DNA from: Chitiniphilus eburneus
Lineage (GTDB): Bacteria > Pseudomonadota > Gammaproteobacteria > Burkholderiales > Chitinibacteraceae
Assembly: GCF_005048205.1 (NCBI RefSeq)
Contig: NZ_SUMF01000001.1
Span: 186,001 to 250,000, forward strand
Length of the DNA: 64,000 bases
Direction of reading: 5' to 3'
In this document: positions 26,349 to 35,277 of the stretch, in pieces
Layout of the letters: each line of letters begins with the position of its first letter
How positions within the stretch are numbered: the stretch's first letter is position 1
Program-made: the position numbers and the translations under genes
Notes under the pieces: model-generated
Database searches by the model: none
What the model was told of the DNA's origin: nothing
Seen by the model: the letters and a program-made list of their open reading frames with translations, nothing else

Positions 26349-27953
26349 TTACGCCACCCCACGGCTTTCCAGGTAGTCCTCATAGCCGCCGAGGAAGTGG
26401 TTATAGGTACCGTCACCGTTCAGTTCCAGCACCTGCGTAGCCAGCGAGGACACGAACTGGCGGTCGTGCGAAACGAAGATCAGCGTGCCGGCATACAGCT
26501 CCAGCGCCATGTTCAGCGATTCGATCGATTCCATGTCCATGTGATTGGTCGGCTCGTCCATCACCAGCACGTTGCTGCGTTGCAGGATCAGCTTGCCGTA
26601 CAGCATCCGGCCCTTCTCGCCGCCCGACAGCACCTTGACCGACTTCTTGGCGTCATCGCCGCTGAACAGCAGCTTGCCGAGCACGCCACGGATCACCTGG
26701 TCGTCATCGCCTGGCTGGCCCCATTGCTTGAGCCAGTCGGTCAGCAACATGTCCTCGGCGAAGTCTTCCTCGTGGTCCTGGGCGAAATAGCCGATCTCGG
26801 CCTTTTCCGCCCACTTCACGATGCCAGCGTCCGGCTTGAGCACGCCGACCAGCAGCTTCATCAGCGTGGATTTACCAACGCCGTTGCCGCCGATGACCGC
26901 CAGCTTCTGCCCGGCTTCCAGGATCAGATCCAGACTCTGGATCAGCGGCTTGTCGAACGATTTGGAGAGATTGCTCAGCTCGAATGCCTGGCGGTGCAGC
27001 TTCTGCTTGCCATCCAGATCGAAGCGGATATAGGGGTTCTGCCGGCTGGAGGGCTTCACCTCCACCATGTTTTCCTTGATCTTGTCGGCCAGCTTCAGGC
27101 GGCTGGTGGCCTGTCGGCTCTTGGATTTGTTGGCGGCGAAGCGCGAGGCGAACGCCTGCAGTTCGGCGACCTTTTCCTTGGCCTTGCTGTTGTCGGCCAG
27201 CAGGCGCTGTCGTGCCTGGGTCGATGCCAGCATGTAATCGTCGTAGTTGCCCGGGTAGATGCGGATCTCACCGTAATCGACGTCGGCGATGTGGGTACAC
27301 ACCTGGTTCAGGAAGTGGCGATCGTGGGAAATGATCAACATGGTGGATTCGCGCGTGTTCAGCGTGTCCTCCAGCCAGCGGATGGTGTTGATGTCCAGGT
27401 TGTTGGTCGGTTCGTCCAGCAGCAGCACGTCCGGATCGCTGAACAGCGCCTGCGCCAGCAGCACCCGCAGCTTCCAGCCCGGCGCCACTTCCGACATCGG
27501 GCCGGTATGCAGCTCGATCGGAATCCCGGCGCCCAGCAGCAATGCACCGGCACGCGCCTCGGCGGTGTAGCCGTCGTATTCCGCCACCTTGCCTTCCAGC
27601 TCGGCGGCGTGCATGTAGTCGTCCTCGGTCGCGTCGGGGTTGGCGTAGATCGCGTCGCGCTCGTGGATGGCGTCCCACAATTCGGTGTGGCCTTGCAGCA
27701 CCACGTCGATCACGCGCTGATCTTCATACGCGAACTGATCCTGCTTCAGCTTGCCCAGGCGCACGCCCGGCTCCAGGCTGACGTTGCCCGCGCTCGGCTC
27801 CAGGTCGCCACCCAGTATCTTCATGAACGTGGATTTGCCGCAGCCGTTGGCGCCGATCAAACCGTAGCGGTTGCCATCGCCGAACTTGACGCTGACTTTT
27901 TCGAACAGCGGCTTGGCGCCGAACTGCATCGTGATATTGGAAGTACTGATCAT
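26349..27953 (-). CDS. ybiT: ABC-F ATPase, YbiT subfamily
   Basis: A ribosome-associated ABC-F protein without membrane domains, 534 residues. Two nucleotide-binding domains: Walker [10 protein letters not shown] and GGNGVGKST, Walker [12 protein letters not shown] and [11 protein letters not shown], signature LSGGEKGRM in the second. A P-site tRNA-interaction linker lies between them ([16 protein letters not shown]). Near-complete agreement with E. coli YbiT in the opening ([20 protein letters not shown]) sets the subfamily. The ATG at 27953 matches that N-terminus; the longer frame to 27992 is not needed. ABC-F proteins adjust translation elongation; the exact role of YbiT is not well settled. 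Confidence 0.93.
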   Translation of the reverse strand: MISTSNITMQFGAKPLFEKVSVKFGDGNRYGLIGANGCGKSTFMKILGGDLEPSAGNVSLEPGVRLGKLKQDQFAYEDQRVIDVVLQGHTELWDAIHERDAIYANPDATEDDYMHAAELEGKVAEYDGYTAEARAGALLLGAGIPIELHTGPMSEVAPGWKLRVLLAQALFSDPDVLLLDEPTNNLDINTIRWLEDTLNTRESTMLIISHDRHFLNQVCTHIADVDYGEIRIYPGNYDDYMLASTQARQRLLADNSKAKEKVAELQAFASRFAANKSKSRQATSRLKLADKIKENMVEVKPSSRQNPYIRFDLDGKQKLHRQAFELSNLSKSFDKPLIQSLDLILEAGQKLAVIGGNGVGKSTLMKLLVGVLKPDAGIVKWAEKAEIGYFAQDHEEDFAEDMLLTDWLKQWGQPGDDDQVIRGVLGKLLFSGDDAKKSVKVLSGGEKGRMLYGKLILQRSNVLVMDEPTNHMDMESIESLNMALELYAGTLIFVSHDRQFVSSLATQVLELNGDGTYNHFLGGYEDYLESRGVA

Positions 27954-28238
27954 GGGTAGTCTCGTCCTTGCCCCAACGGCCGCACTGGCCATTGGTAATA
28001 AAATCGTCCAGCCGCCCTGGTCACCGGCCCTGCCATTCCCATGCCATCCACCACTTCTCTTGGGGGGCTATGCAAGGGAATCGGACTTTCCTGATATACA
28101 CGGCAAGGCCAAAAGCGGAACTTCTTATTGAAGTGGGGTACCCCGCGGAGCGCATTGCGTGCCCTGGCACGCGGCATCCACGGCAAGGCATTGAAGCGAT
28201 TCCGAAAACCCCGCACTTTATCACAGCGAGCCACAGCC

Positions 28239-29411
28239 ATGCTTTCCAAGCCCCGTGCCGCCTCACGACTGGCGCAGATCGAGCCGTTCCAGGTGATGCG
28301 TATCCTCGAAGCCGCCAAAACCCTGGAAGCCCAAGGGCGCGACGTGATCCATCTGGAGGTCGGCGAACCCGATTTCCCCACGCCGCCGACCATCGTCCAG
28401 GCCGGGATCGAGGCCATGACCGCCGGGCATACCTTCTACACCCCCGCCACCGGCCTACCCGCGCTGCGCGACGCCATCGCACGCTTCCATGAAGAGCGTT
28501 TCGGCGTGCAGATCGATCCGCGCCGCATCATCGTCACCCCCGGCGCATCGGGAGCGTTGCAGTTGATCCTGGCGCTGCTGGTGGGGCGCGACGACGAAGT
28601 GCTGCTGGCCGACCCCGGCTATCCCTGCAATCGCCACCTGATCAGCCTGTTCGAAGGGCGGCCGGTCACGATTCCGGTTGGCGCCGACACCCGTTTCCAG
28701 CTCAATGCCGGACATGTGGCGCAACATGCCTGCGCGCGCAGTGTCGCGGCGCTGGTCGCCAGCCCCGCCAACCCAACCGGCACGGTGCTGGAACCCGCCG
28801 AAATCGCCGCGCTAGCGCAAGCATGCCGCGAACGCGGCATGGCGCTGATCGTCGACGAAATCTACCAGGGACTGGTCTACGACCGCCCCCATGAAACCGC
28901 GCTGTCGGTGGTGGACGACGCCTTCGTCGTCAATAGCTTCTCCAAGTTCTTCCAGATGACGGGCTGGCGCCTCGGCTGGCTGATCGCGCCGGAATGGGCG
29001 GTACCCGATCTGGAAAAACTGGCGCAGAACCTGTTTCTCGCACCACCCACCATCGCCCAGCACGCGGCCTTGGCAGCGTTTTCAGACAAGACGCTGGCTT
29101 TACTAGACAACCGCAGGTTGGAACTTGATAACCGAAGGCGCCACCTTTACCGGCTGATTTCCGACATGGGGCTGACAGTGCCTTGCATACCCCAAGGTGC
29201 GTTTTACCTTTGGGTAGATTTTTCACGGTTTACTGACAACGCTGAGGCCTTCGCACAGCGCCTGCTCCATACCGAAGGAGTGGCCATTACACCCGGCTCC
29301 GATTTCGGCGGAAACCCAGCATTCGTACGGCTTGCATATACCCAATCCGTCCAGCGGCTGGAAGCCGCCTGCGAGCGGCTAGGCCGTTCGTTCCGTGGCA
29401 GTTGCACGTAG
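28239..29411 (+). CDS. PLP-dependent class I/II aminotransferase
   Basis: A fold-type I aminotransferase of 390 residues. Motifs: VIHLEVGEPDFPTPPTI near the N-terminus, TPGASGALQL cofactor loop, SPANPTGTVL, IVDEIYQGLVYD with the PLP-ring aspartate, Schiff-base lysine in NSFSKFFQMTGWRLGW, and the substrate-binding arginine in FVRLAYTQS. It is close to the aspartate/aromatic aminotransferase (Iβ/Iγ) group; substrate not assigned. The ATG at 28239 is preferred because the frame's upstream extension to 28128 is not conserved-looking. It stands alone after a ~285-nt gap with no other gene. Confidence 0.88.
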   Translation: MLSKPRAASRLAQIEPFQVMRILEAAKTLEAQGRDVIHLEVGEPDFPTPPTIVQAGIEAMTAGHTFYTPATGLPALRDAIARFHEERFGVQIDPRRIIVTPGASGALQLILALLVGRDDEVLLADPGYPCNRHLISLFEGRPVTIPVGADTRFQLNAGHVAQHACARSVAALVASPANPTGTVLEPAEIAALAQACRERGMALIVDEIYQGLVYDRPHETALSVVDDAFVVNSFSKFFQMTGWRLGWLIAPEWAVPDLEKLAQNLFLAPPTIAQHAALAAFSDKTLALLDNRRLELDNRRRHLYRLISDMGLTVPCIPQGAFYLWVDFSRFTDNAEAFAQRLLHTEGVAITPGSDFGGNPAFVRLAYTQSVQRLEAACERLGRSFRGSCT

Positions 29412-29475
29412 CGTGCCACTGACATAACCTGAAGAAATATGACAAGAATTAGCTGACACGGGAGGTACCCCTGCC

Positions 29476-31176
29476 ATGTTCGATTTCAAAGGACTGATCG
29501 GCGCATTGTTCAGTCGGGAACAACAGCAAGGCGTCCACGACTACAAATCCGCCACCATGTTCATGCAGGAGTTGCCCGAGAGCGACATCCTGCAAGCGCA
29601 TATCGAGATCGTGAAGGCGTTGCGGCAACTGAACGGCAACGCTCGCATCAGCCTGAAAGAGCGGATGCGCACCGTGCCCTACCTGGATGAAAAAGCACGC
29701 AGCCTTCAGGATCACCTGATCGAGGTGTATTCGGGCAGCCTGATCGACGATCACGCCGCGCCACACCAGGTGCTGCCATCCATCCTGGCCTACTGGCACC
29801 AGATGGCCGAAGCCTACCGGCTGTGCATCAAGCAGGCACTGCAGGCCGGCACGCGCCACTTGGAACAGCAACTGCACCTGTTCCTGGTGCGCTCGCTGCT
29901 GCACTACAACCAGGAAGTGAAATGGGGCTACCTGCGCTACATGGAGATCGACGGCCGTGTCTGGCGCAACCTGAACCGCGTCTACCACTATGCGGAACAC
30001 CTCAAGGTCACCACCACGCCGGTGCAGCCCTACCCCGAAGCGGAGCTGACCGACGCGCGCCGCGAGTACCTGCAACCGCTGATGCTGGCGCTGTCCAATC
30101 CGGAAAAGCTGCAACCGTCGCAGATCGAACTGGTCTGGCACTGGTTGCGCCGCTGGAGCGGCCGCATTGAACTGGAGCTTCAGATCCGCCCCAACCGCCA
30201 GTTGTTCGCGGTGAACATCGCCGGCTCCACCCCACCCAAGCGGCTCCGCCGCGACATGGTGGGCGACAACTGGCGCTACTGGTTCACCGAAGCGCTTGTG
30301 CAGCACGCCCGTGACGTGCACGACCAACTGGACCGCGGCGCCAAGCCCGAGGCGCATGGGCTGCCGATGGAATCCGCCGACCCGGTCCACCTGGAGCTGA
30401 TGCACAAGCTGCTGAACCTGTGGTCGCGCGATATTCCGCCGCCGGTGCGTCGCTTCGAACGCCAGGACATCCGCAAACGGGTGCAGGTGGTGCGCGGGCT
30501 GGACGACGTGATCCGCTTCCTGCGCGGCCAGAACGGCGGCGGGCATCGCCTGATCGATGCCGAACACTGGGTGCTGGAAAACGAAAGCAGCGGTGGCTAC
30601 GGCATGAACTACAGCGGCAAGGGCGACGACAAGCTGCTGGTGGGCGAGGTCGTGGGGCTGGGCCAGACCGAGGGCCGATCCTTCACCGTCGGCATCATCC
30701 GGCGCATCACCAAGCACCGTAACGGCCATGTGCACGTGGGCATCGAACGATTGTCCGCCAACCCGGTGGTGGTGGAACTCAGCCAGCTCCAGGGCGGGCG
30801 CGCCTTCCACGGCCTGTATGCCGCAGATGCGGGTACCAACGCCAGCGATCGCTTCCTGATGCTGCCGCACACGTTCTTTGCCGCACATCGCGAGTTCCAC
30901 CTCGCCGCGCAAGGCAAGAGCTATCGCATCCGGCTGGACCCGGCGCTGGAGCACGGCGGCTACACCGCCATCTCGCGCTTCTCGGTGCTGGAACGGCTGG
31001 AAACGCAGCCCGTGTCACATCCCGGCGCCAACGGCGCGGGTATCAACGGCGCAGGGCTGAACGGCGCGGCGCATGGTCATCATCCGACCCACACCGAGGC
31101 CGGCGTGAACGGCAACGCCGTCAATGGCCACTCGCCGCACACCACCCTGCCCGGCGCGGGCCCGACGATGCACTGA
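29476..31176 (+). CDS. conserved cytoplasmic protein of unknown function with PilZ-like C-terminal region
   Basis: A 566-residue soluble protein. The N-terminal two thirds look helical and charged (ALRQLNGNARISLKERMRTV; a repeated RxxxLRYMEIDGRVWRNLN-type core). The region at about 365-500 is beta-rich, with HWVLENESSGGYGMNYSG, LVGEVVGLGQTEGRSFTVG and VHVGIERLSANP, which recalls PilZ-type c-di-GMP-binding barrels. I do not see a complete RxxxR + D/NxSxxG motif, so binding is unproven. The last ~45 residues are a low-complexity tail rich in Asn, Gly and His (NGAGINGAGLNGAAHGHH). GGGAGG before the ATG supports the start. It is transcribed alone. Confidence 0.7.
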   Translation: MFDFKGLIGALFSREQQQGVHDYKSATMFMQELPESDILQAHIEIVKALRQLNGNARISLKERMRTVPYLDEKARSLQDHLIEVYSGSLIDDHAAPHQVLPSILAYWHQMAEAYRLCIKQALQAGTRHLEQQLHLFLVRSLLHYNQEVKWGYLRYMEIDGRVWRNLNRVYHYAEHLKVTTTPVQPYPEAELTDARREYLQPLMLALSNPEKLQPSQIELVWHWLRRWSGRIELELQIRPNRQLFAVNIAGSTPPKRLRRDMVGDNWRYWFTEALVQHARDVHDQLDRGAKPEAHGLPMESADPVHLELMHKLLNLWSRDIPPPVRRFERQDIRKRVQVVRGLDDVIRFLRGQNGGGHRLIDAEHWVLENESSGGYGMNYSGKGDDKLLVGEVVGLGQTEGRSFTVGIIRRITKHRNGHVHVGIERLSANPVVVELSQLQGGRAFHGLYAADAGTNASDRFLMLPHTFFAAHREFHLAAQGKSYRIRLDPALEHGGYTAISRFSVLERLETQPVSHPGANGAGINGAGLNGAAHGHHPTHTEAGVNGNAVNGHSPHTTLPGAGPTMH

Positions 31177-31196
31177 CCGGGTTCCGCGACCACGGC

Positions 31197-31232
31197 GACG
31201 GCGCCCACCCCATCGCGGGGCCGGGCGCCGTC
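31197..31232. other. 10-bp perfect stem-loop between convergent genes
   Basis: GACGGCGCCC pairs with GGGCGCCGTC around a GC-rich loop, overlapping the stop codon of the leftward gene. There is no T tract on either side, so it may slow transcription from both directions without being a classic terminator. Confidence 0.5.
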
Positions 31233-31566
31233 AACGTTTGGCGCGCGGTTTTGGTGTGGGGGTCGGCGTGGGCAACGGCGTGGGCGTGGGGGTCGGCATC
31301 ACCTGGGCGCAGCGGCCGTAGCGGTCGTACTCGGCGTTCACCTCGGTCAGCCTGGCATTCAGCTTCTCGATGTTGTAGCGATAGGTTTCGCGCGTGAGCC
31401 GGGTCTTGATCAACTGGCGCTCACGCACCAGCTTTTCGCAGCGCTCCCGCTCCAGCCGCAACAGCTTGTCCGGATCGGCCCGATAAGGGGCTGGCGTGGG
31501 AGCAGCGGCCAGCGCTGTCGAGGCGGCCAGCGCCAGAATCAGCAGGGCACGGAATTTTACAACCAC
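31231..31566 (-). CDS. exported small protein with Pro/Thr-repeat tail
   Basis: A 111-residue protein with a signal peptide (KFRALLILALAASTALAAAP), a charged helical middle (LLRLERERCEKLVRERQLIK) containing two cysteines, and a C-terminal tail of alternating Pro and Thr ending in a basic KPRAKR. The GTG at 31566 overlaps the last 10 nt of pabC, suggesting coupled translation. I do not know the family. The repetitive tail may extend through or bind the cell wall, but that is only inference. Confidence 0.65.
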   Translation of the reverse strand: MVVKFRALLILALAASTALAAAPTPAPYRADPDKLLRLERERCEKLVRERQLIKTRLTRETYRYNIEKLNARLTEVNAEYDRYGRCAQVMPTPTPTPLPTPTPTPKPRAKR

Positions 31567-32372
31567 GTCGTTTCGTCCTTTTCCAATTGAGCCAGCTTGG
31601 CGGCCACGCCGATATCCAGCGCGTGCGCGCCCCAATGCTGTCCGGCCAGCTCGCGCACCGGCACCAGCCCGATCACGCTGTTGCATAGCCACAGCCGATC
31701 CGCTGCCATCAGCGCGGCCGGCGTCAGCAGCGTCTCGCGCACGGCCATGCCCATCTGCGGCGCGGCCTCCATCATCACTTCGCGCATCACGCCGGCCACG
31801 CCGCCGCTATCCAGGCGCGGCGTGAACAGCACGCGGCCCGACAGCGCCAGCAGATTGCTCATCACACCCTCCACCACGTGGCCGTCGCGATCGAGCAGCA
31901 GGCCTTCGAAGATGGCCGGATCGTGCCATTCGGCGCGCGCCAGCACGTTTTCCAGCCGGTTCAGATGCTTGATGCCCGCCAGACGCGGCTGCCAGCTCGC
32001 GCGCGTTTCGCACCAGCGCACGCGCACGCCATCCATGGGTGGGCGTTGCGGTAGCGGCGCTGCCTGCACCATGCGGTTGGGCGCGCAATGTTCCGGCGCG
32101 GCATAGCCACGCTCGGAATCGCCGCGTGTGACGATGATCTTGATCACCGCATCATTGGGCTCCAGCGTGGCGATGTCGGCCAGCAGCGTGGCTTCGTCCG
32201 GCGCGGCGATGCCGAGCGCGGTGCAATCGTGCACCAGCCGGGCATACTGGCGCGACCAGAAACGCAGGCCACCACTCTCGCAACGCAGCGTGCAGAACAC
32301 GCCATCGCCGAACTGGTAGCCCCGGTCGAGCAGCGTGATGGAATCGGCGGGAACCCCATTGACCAGTCTCAT
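31557..32372 (-). CDS. pabC: aminodeoxychorismate lyase PabC
   Basis: PLP enzyme that releases pyruvate from 4-amino-4-deoxychorismate to give p-aminobenzoate for folate. The 271-residue fold-type IV protein begins LVNGVPADSITLLDRGYQFGDG, has the PLP lysine in GIKHLNRLENVLAR, and the EGVMSNLLAL stretch typical of PabC/branched-chain transaminases. It overlaps pabB by 4 nt (ATGA), which fits a shared role. Branched-chain or D-amino-acid transaminases share the fold, but the context decides for PabC. Confidence 0.9.
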   Translation of the reverse strand: MRLVNGVPADSITLLDRGYQFGDGVFCTLRCESGGLRFWSRQYARLVHDCTALGIAAPDEATLLADIATLEPNDAVIKIIVTRGDSERGYAAPEHCAPNRMVQAAPLPQRPPMDGVRVRWCETRASWQPRLAGIKHLNRLENVLARAEWHDPAIFEGLLLDRDGHVVEGVMSNLLALSGRVLFTPRLDSGGVAGVMREVMMEAAPQMGMAVRETLLTPAALMAADRLWLCNSVIGLVPVRELAGQHWGAHALDIGVAAKLAQLEKDETTWL

Positions 32373-33658
32373 GCTTCCACTCCCAGCGCGCGCAGCAGGC
32401 CGCGTGCCTTGTGCCGGGTCTCGGCCAGCTCGCGCACGGGATCGGAGTCGGCGACGATGCCGGCGCCGGCGCGAAACGCCAGTTGCCTGCCCTGCATGAC
32501 GAAACTGCGGATCAGGATGTTGAAATCGGCCTGGCCGTCATGGCCGACGTAACCGAGCGCACCGGTGTAGGCATGGCGCGGGCGGTCTTCCAGCTCACGG
32601 ATGATTTGCATGCAGCGTACCTTGGGGCAGCCGGTGATCGTGCCGCCCGGAAACAGCGCGCGAAGCAGATCGCGCGGCGTGAGGCCCGCACGCAACCTGG
32701 CGCGCACATTGGATTCGATGTGATGGACATAAGCGTAACTCGCCACGGCCATCAATTCATTGACCTGGACCGTGCCGGGCACTGCGATCCGCCCCAGATC
32801 GTTGCGTTCCAGGTCCACCAGCATGATGTGCTCGGCGCGTTCCTTCACCGTCCCGAGCAGCCGCGCCTTCAGCGCATCGTCTTCCTCGGGAGTGGCGCCG
32901 CGCGGATGGGTACCGGCGATGGGCCGGGTCTGCACCAGGCTGCCGCGCACGCTGACCAGCCGCTCCGGCGAGGAGCTGACCACGTGACGCCCCCCACCCA
33001 GGTCGAACAGCCCGGAAAACGGCGCGGGGTTGGCCGCCCGCAACCGCGCGTACAGATCGTGCGCATCGCCCTCGCCCAGTATCACCTCCCAGCCGCGCGA
33101 CAGGTTTACCTGGAATACGTCGCCCTCGACGATGTAACGCTTGCACGCGGCCACGCCGTCCAGGAATGCTTGGGGATCGTCCTCCGCGACCTGCGCCACT
33201 GTCAGCGGCGCGGCGGTCCAGGCCGGTCTCTCGACCAGATGCTGGCGCAGCGCCTCCAGGTGATCGACGGTTTCCGCCGTCAGCCACGCCTGCCCCGTGG
33301 CACGATCGAGCAGCACCGCCGCCGGGCAGTACACCAGCGCGGCACGGGGGAAATCGTCCTCGGGACGCGCATCGACCGTGGGCTCGAACGCCTCCAGCAA
33401 CTCGTAGCCGGCATAGATCACCCAGCCGCCGTAGAACGGCAGCGGCCCGGCCGGCGTCCCGCCCAACGGCAGTCCCGCCAGATCGCCAAGAAAGGCGCGC
33501 TGCCCCGCTGCGGCGTAATCCAGGCGCGCCTGCGGCAACGCGAACAACAGGTCCCAGCCGCTATCGCCCGAAGATTGGTACAACGCGGGAAACAAATCGG
33601 GATGGCAGGCGGCCAGGGCCGGCAGATCGGGAGGGGTATCGAGGGCAAATGAGAACAT
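32369..33658 (-). CDS. pabB: aminodeoxychorismate synthase component I
   Basis: Makes 4-amino-4-deoxychorismate from chorismate and glutamine-derived ammonia, together with a PabA amidotransferase not found here. The 429-residue protein has the anthranilate-synthase-I fold with GDVFQVNLSRGWEV, PIAGTHPRGATPEEDDAL, VKERAEHIMLVDLERNDLGRI, YVHHIESNVRARL and GTITGCPKVRCMQII. Length is typical for PabB. It is followed by pabC with a 4-nt overlap and then by the Pro/Thr-tail gene, so these three probably form an operon. Confidence 0.92.
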   Translation of the reverse strand: MFSFALDTPPDLPALAACHPDLFPALYQSSGDSGWDLLFALPQARLDYAAAGQRAFLGDLAGLPLGGTPAGPLPFYGGWVIYAGYELLEAFEPTVDARPEDDFPRAALVYCPAAVLLDRATGQAWLTAETVDHLEALRQHLVERPAWTAAPLTVAQVAEDDPQAFLDGVAACKRYIVEGDVFQVNLSRGWEVILGEGDAHDLYARLRAANPAPFSGLFDLGGGRHVVSSSPERLVSVRGSLVQTRPIAGTHPRGATPEEDDALKARLLGTVKERAEHIMLVDLERNDLGRIAVPGTVQVNELMAVASYAYVHHIESNVRARLRAGLTPRDLLRALFPGGTITGCPKVRCMQIIRELEDRPRHAYTGALGYVGHDGQADFNILIRSFVMQGRQLAFRAGAGIVADSDPVRELAETRHKARGLLRALGVEA

Positions 33659-33977
33659 TCCGCGATTGTACCAAGGGCCTGCTTTAGCGCGGCGAACGCC
33701 TTGCAGCTATCTGCCTGGACACGTGCCACCGGGATCTCCACCGCGAACCGGTGGCTCGAACCGATTTTGTTTAGTGATGACAACGGTCGTTGCCAACCAG
33801 CTTTTTTTCTTCGCTTGCGCAATCGCTGGTGGATACCCGACGGGGGATCAGGCAGCCAGCGGGGTACGGCCATGCACGCGATCGATCGGGGATTTCCCTT
33901 GATTTACTAAACAGGATGACGATTCTACGGTGTGCCCATTGAATAGCCCTTCGGCTATCGCCCCTCGGGAGCCCCCC
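33659..33977. promoter_or_regulatory. divergent promoter/operator region between pabB and the mannoside locus
   Basis: 319 nt with two dyads that could serve LacI-type control: CAACGGTCGTTG at 33781-33792 (perfect 5+5 arms) and CCACCG-N5-CGGTGG at 33738-33754. A short hairpin, ATAGCC-CTTC-GGCTAT (33942-33957), lies just before the ribosome binding site GGGAG of the binding-protein gene. The operators are candidates only. Confidence 0.35.
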
Positions 33978-35216
33978 ATGAAACCGCGCATTCTCCTCGG
34001 CATGCTCGTTCTGGCCTTCGCTGGCGCCGCCCAGGCACAGACCACCGTCGAGTACTGGTCCAACAGCCTGTCGCCCAAGTTCGACGGGGTGATGAAATCG
34101 CTCACCGCGCAGTTCAACGCCTCGCAAAGCGACGTCAAGGCAGTGTGGGTGGACGTACCCTGGGACAGCTATCAGGCGCGCGTGATCGCCGCCGTGGCAG
34201 GCGGCAAGCCACCCGGTCTCGTCAACCTGACGGTGCCATGGATGGCGTCGATGGCACAGCAAGGCCTGCTGCAACCGCTGGATGCCGGAATGGCCGGCTT
34301 CAAACAGGTGTACACCCAAGGTGCGCTGGCCGATGTGAGCTACGGCGGCAAGCTCTACGGCCTGCCCTGGTACAACCAGGTGGCGGTGCTGGCCTACAAC
34401 CGGGCCTTGTTCGACAAGGCCGGTGTCAAGATGCCGCCCAGGACCACCGCCGAAACCTTCGCCGCCGCCCGCCAGATCAAACAGCGCACCGGCGTCACCG
34501 GCTTCATTCCCAAGCTGAACGAGGAAGGCATCACCCAGGTGTTCCTGCTGGAAGGCCTGCCGCTGGTGAAGGATGGCCGCGCCGTGTTCAACAGCCCGGC
34601 ACACGTCAGGCTGCTGGAGCAATATGCCCGCGCCTACCAGGATGGCTCGATCCCGCGCGATGTGTTCAGCATCGATTTCGAAGCGCTGATCGCCCAGTAC
34701 GGCGCCGGCAAGGTGGCAATGCTGAATACCGCGCCATCGGCGCTGATGCGCATCAAGACCGACTCGCCCGCCATCTATGCGCGGACCGCCGTGGCGCCGC
34801 ACCCGGTGGGCGCGGCGGGCGTGCCCCCGGGGAACCTGTTCATGTGGTCGGTTCCCAAAGGCTACCGCGATGTGGACGCGGCAGTGGCACTGGGTCGCTT
34901 CCTCACCAGCGACGCGGCGCAGCTGGCGTTCTCGCGCGCCACGGAAACCACGCTGGCGTCCTCACGCGGTGCGCTGGCCGATCCATACTTCCAGGCAGGC
35001 GCGGCCTCGGGCGATCCGGCGGCCAAGGGCCGGGCCACCGCCGCCAATTCGGGCGCGACCGCGCGCACGCTGGTGCAGACCGGTCTGCCCGATGAGGCGG
35101 CGATGATCCAGCGGCTGGCGCAGGCGCTGGAAGAAGCCGTCACCGGACGCAAGCCGGTGAAGCAGGCGCTGGACGGCGCGGTGGCGTACTGGAACGAACG
35201 CCTCGGCAAGAAGTAA
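33978..35216 (+). CDS. extracellular solute-binding protein of a sugar ABC importer (family 1, MalE/UgpB-like)
   Basis: A 412-residue periplasmic sugar-binding protein. The signal peptide KPRILLGMLVLAFAGAAQA is cleaved before QTTVEYWSNS, and the mature part has the family 1 hallmarks: VDVPWDSYQARVIAAVAGGKPPGL, YGGKLYGLPWYNQVAVLAYN, and VAMLNTAPSALMRI. GGGAG lies 6-7 nt before the ATG at 33978; the frame is open upstream to 33930. It leads an operon-like run with two glycosidases and a LacI regulator, so a manno-oligosaccharide is the likely ligand. Permease and ATPase genes do not follow, and would have to be supplied from elsewhere. Confidence 0.88.
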   Translation: MKPRILLGMLVLAFAGAAQAQTTVEYWSNSLSPKFDGVMKSLTAQFNASQSDVKAVWVDVPWDSYQARVIAAVAGGKPPGLVNLTVPWMASMAQQGLLQPLDAGMAGFKQVYTQGALADVSYGGKLYGLPWYNQVAVLAYNRALFDKAGVKMPPRTTAETFAAARQIKQRTGVTGFIPKLNEEGITQVFLLEGLPLVKDGRAVFNSPAHVRLLEQYARAYQDGSIPRDVFSIDFEALIAQYGAGKVAMLNTAPSALMRIKTDSPAIYARTAVAPHPVGAAGVPPGNLFMWSVPKGYRDVDAAVALGRFLTSDAAQLAFSRATETTLASSRGALADPYFQAGAASGDPAAKGRATAANSGATARTLVQTGLPDEAAMIQRLAQALEEAVTGRKPVKQALDGAVAYWNERLGKK

Positions 35217-35277
35217 CCCCCTCGCCCCGCCGGCCCGGCGCCGACGGGGCGAAACGCATCGACGCAGGAACCCCATC

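Noticed and set aside
25830-27959. 709-codon plus-strand frame over the comEC end and ybiT
   Set aside because: Antisense to ybiT and out of frame with comEC; composition is typical of shadow frames.
31197-31232. Rho-independent terminator between the 566-residue gene and the Pro/Thr-tail gene
   Set aside because: The stem is perfect but there is no T tract on either side, so it was recorded only as a stem-loop.
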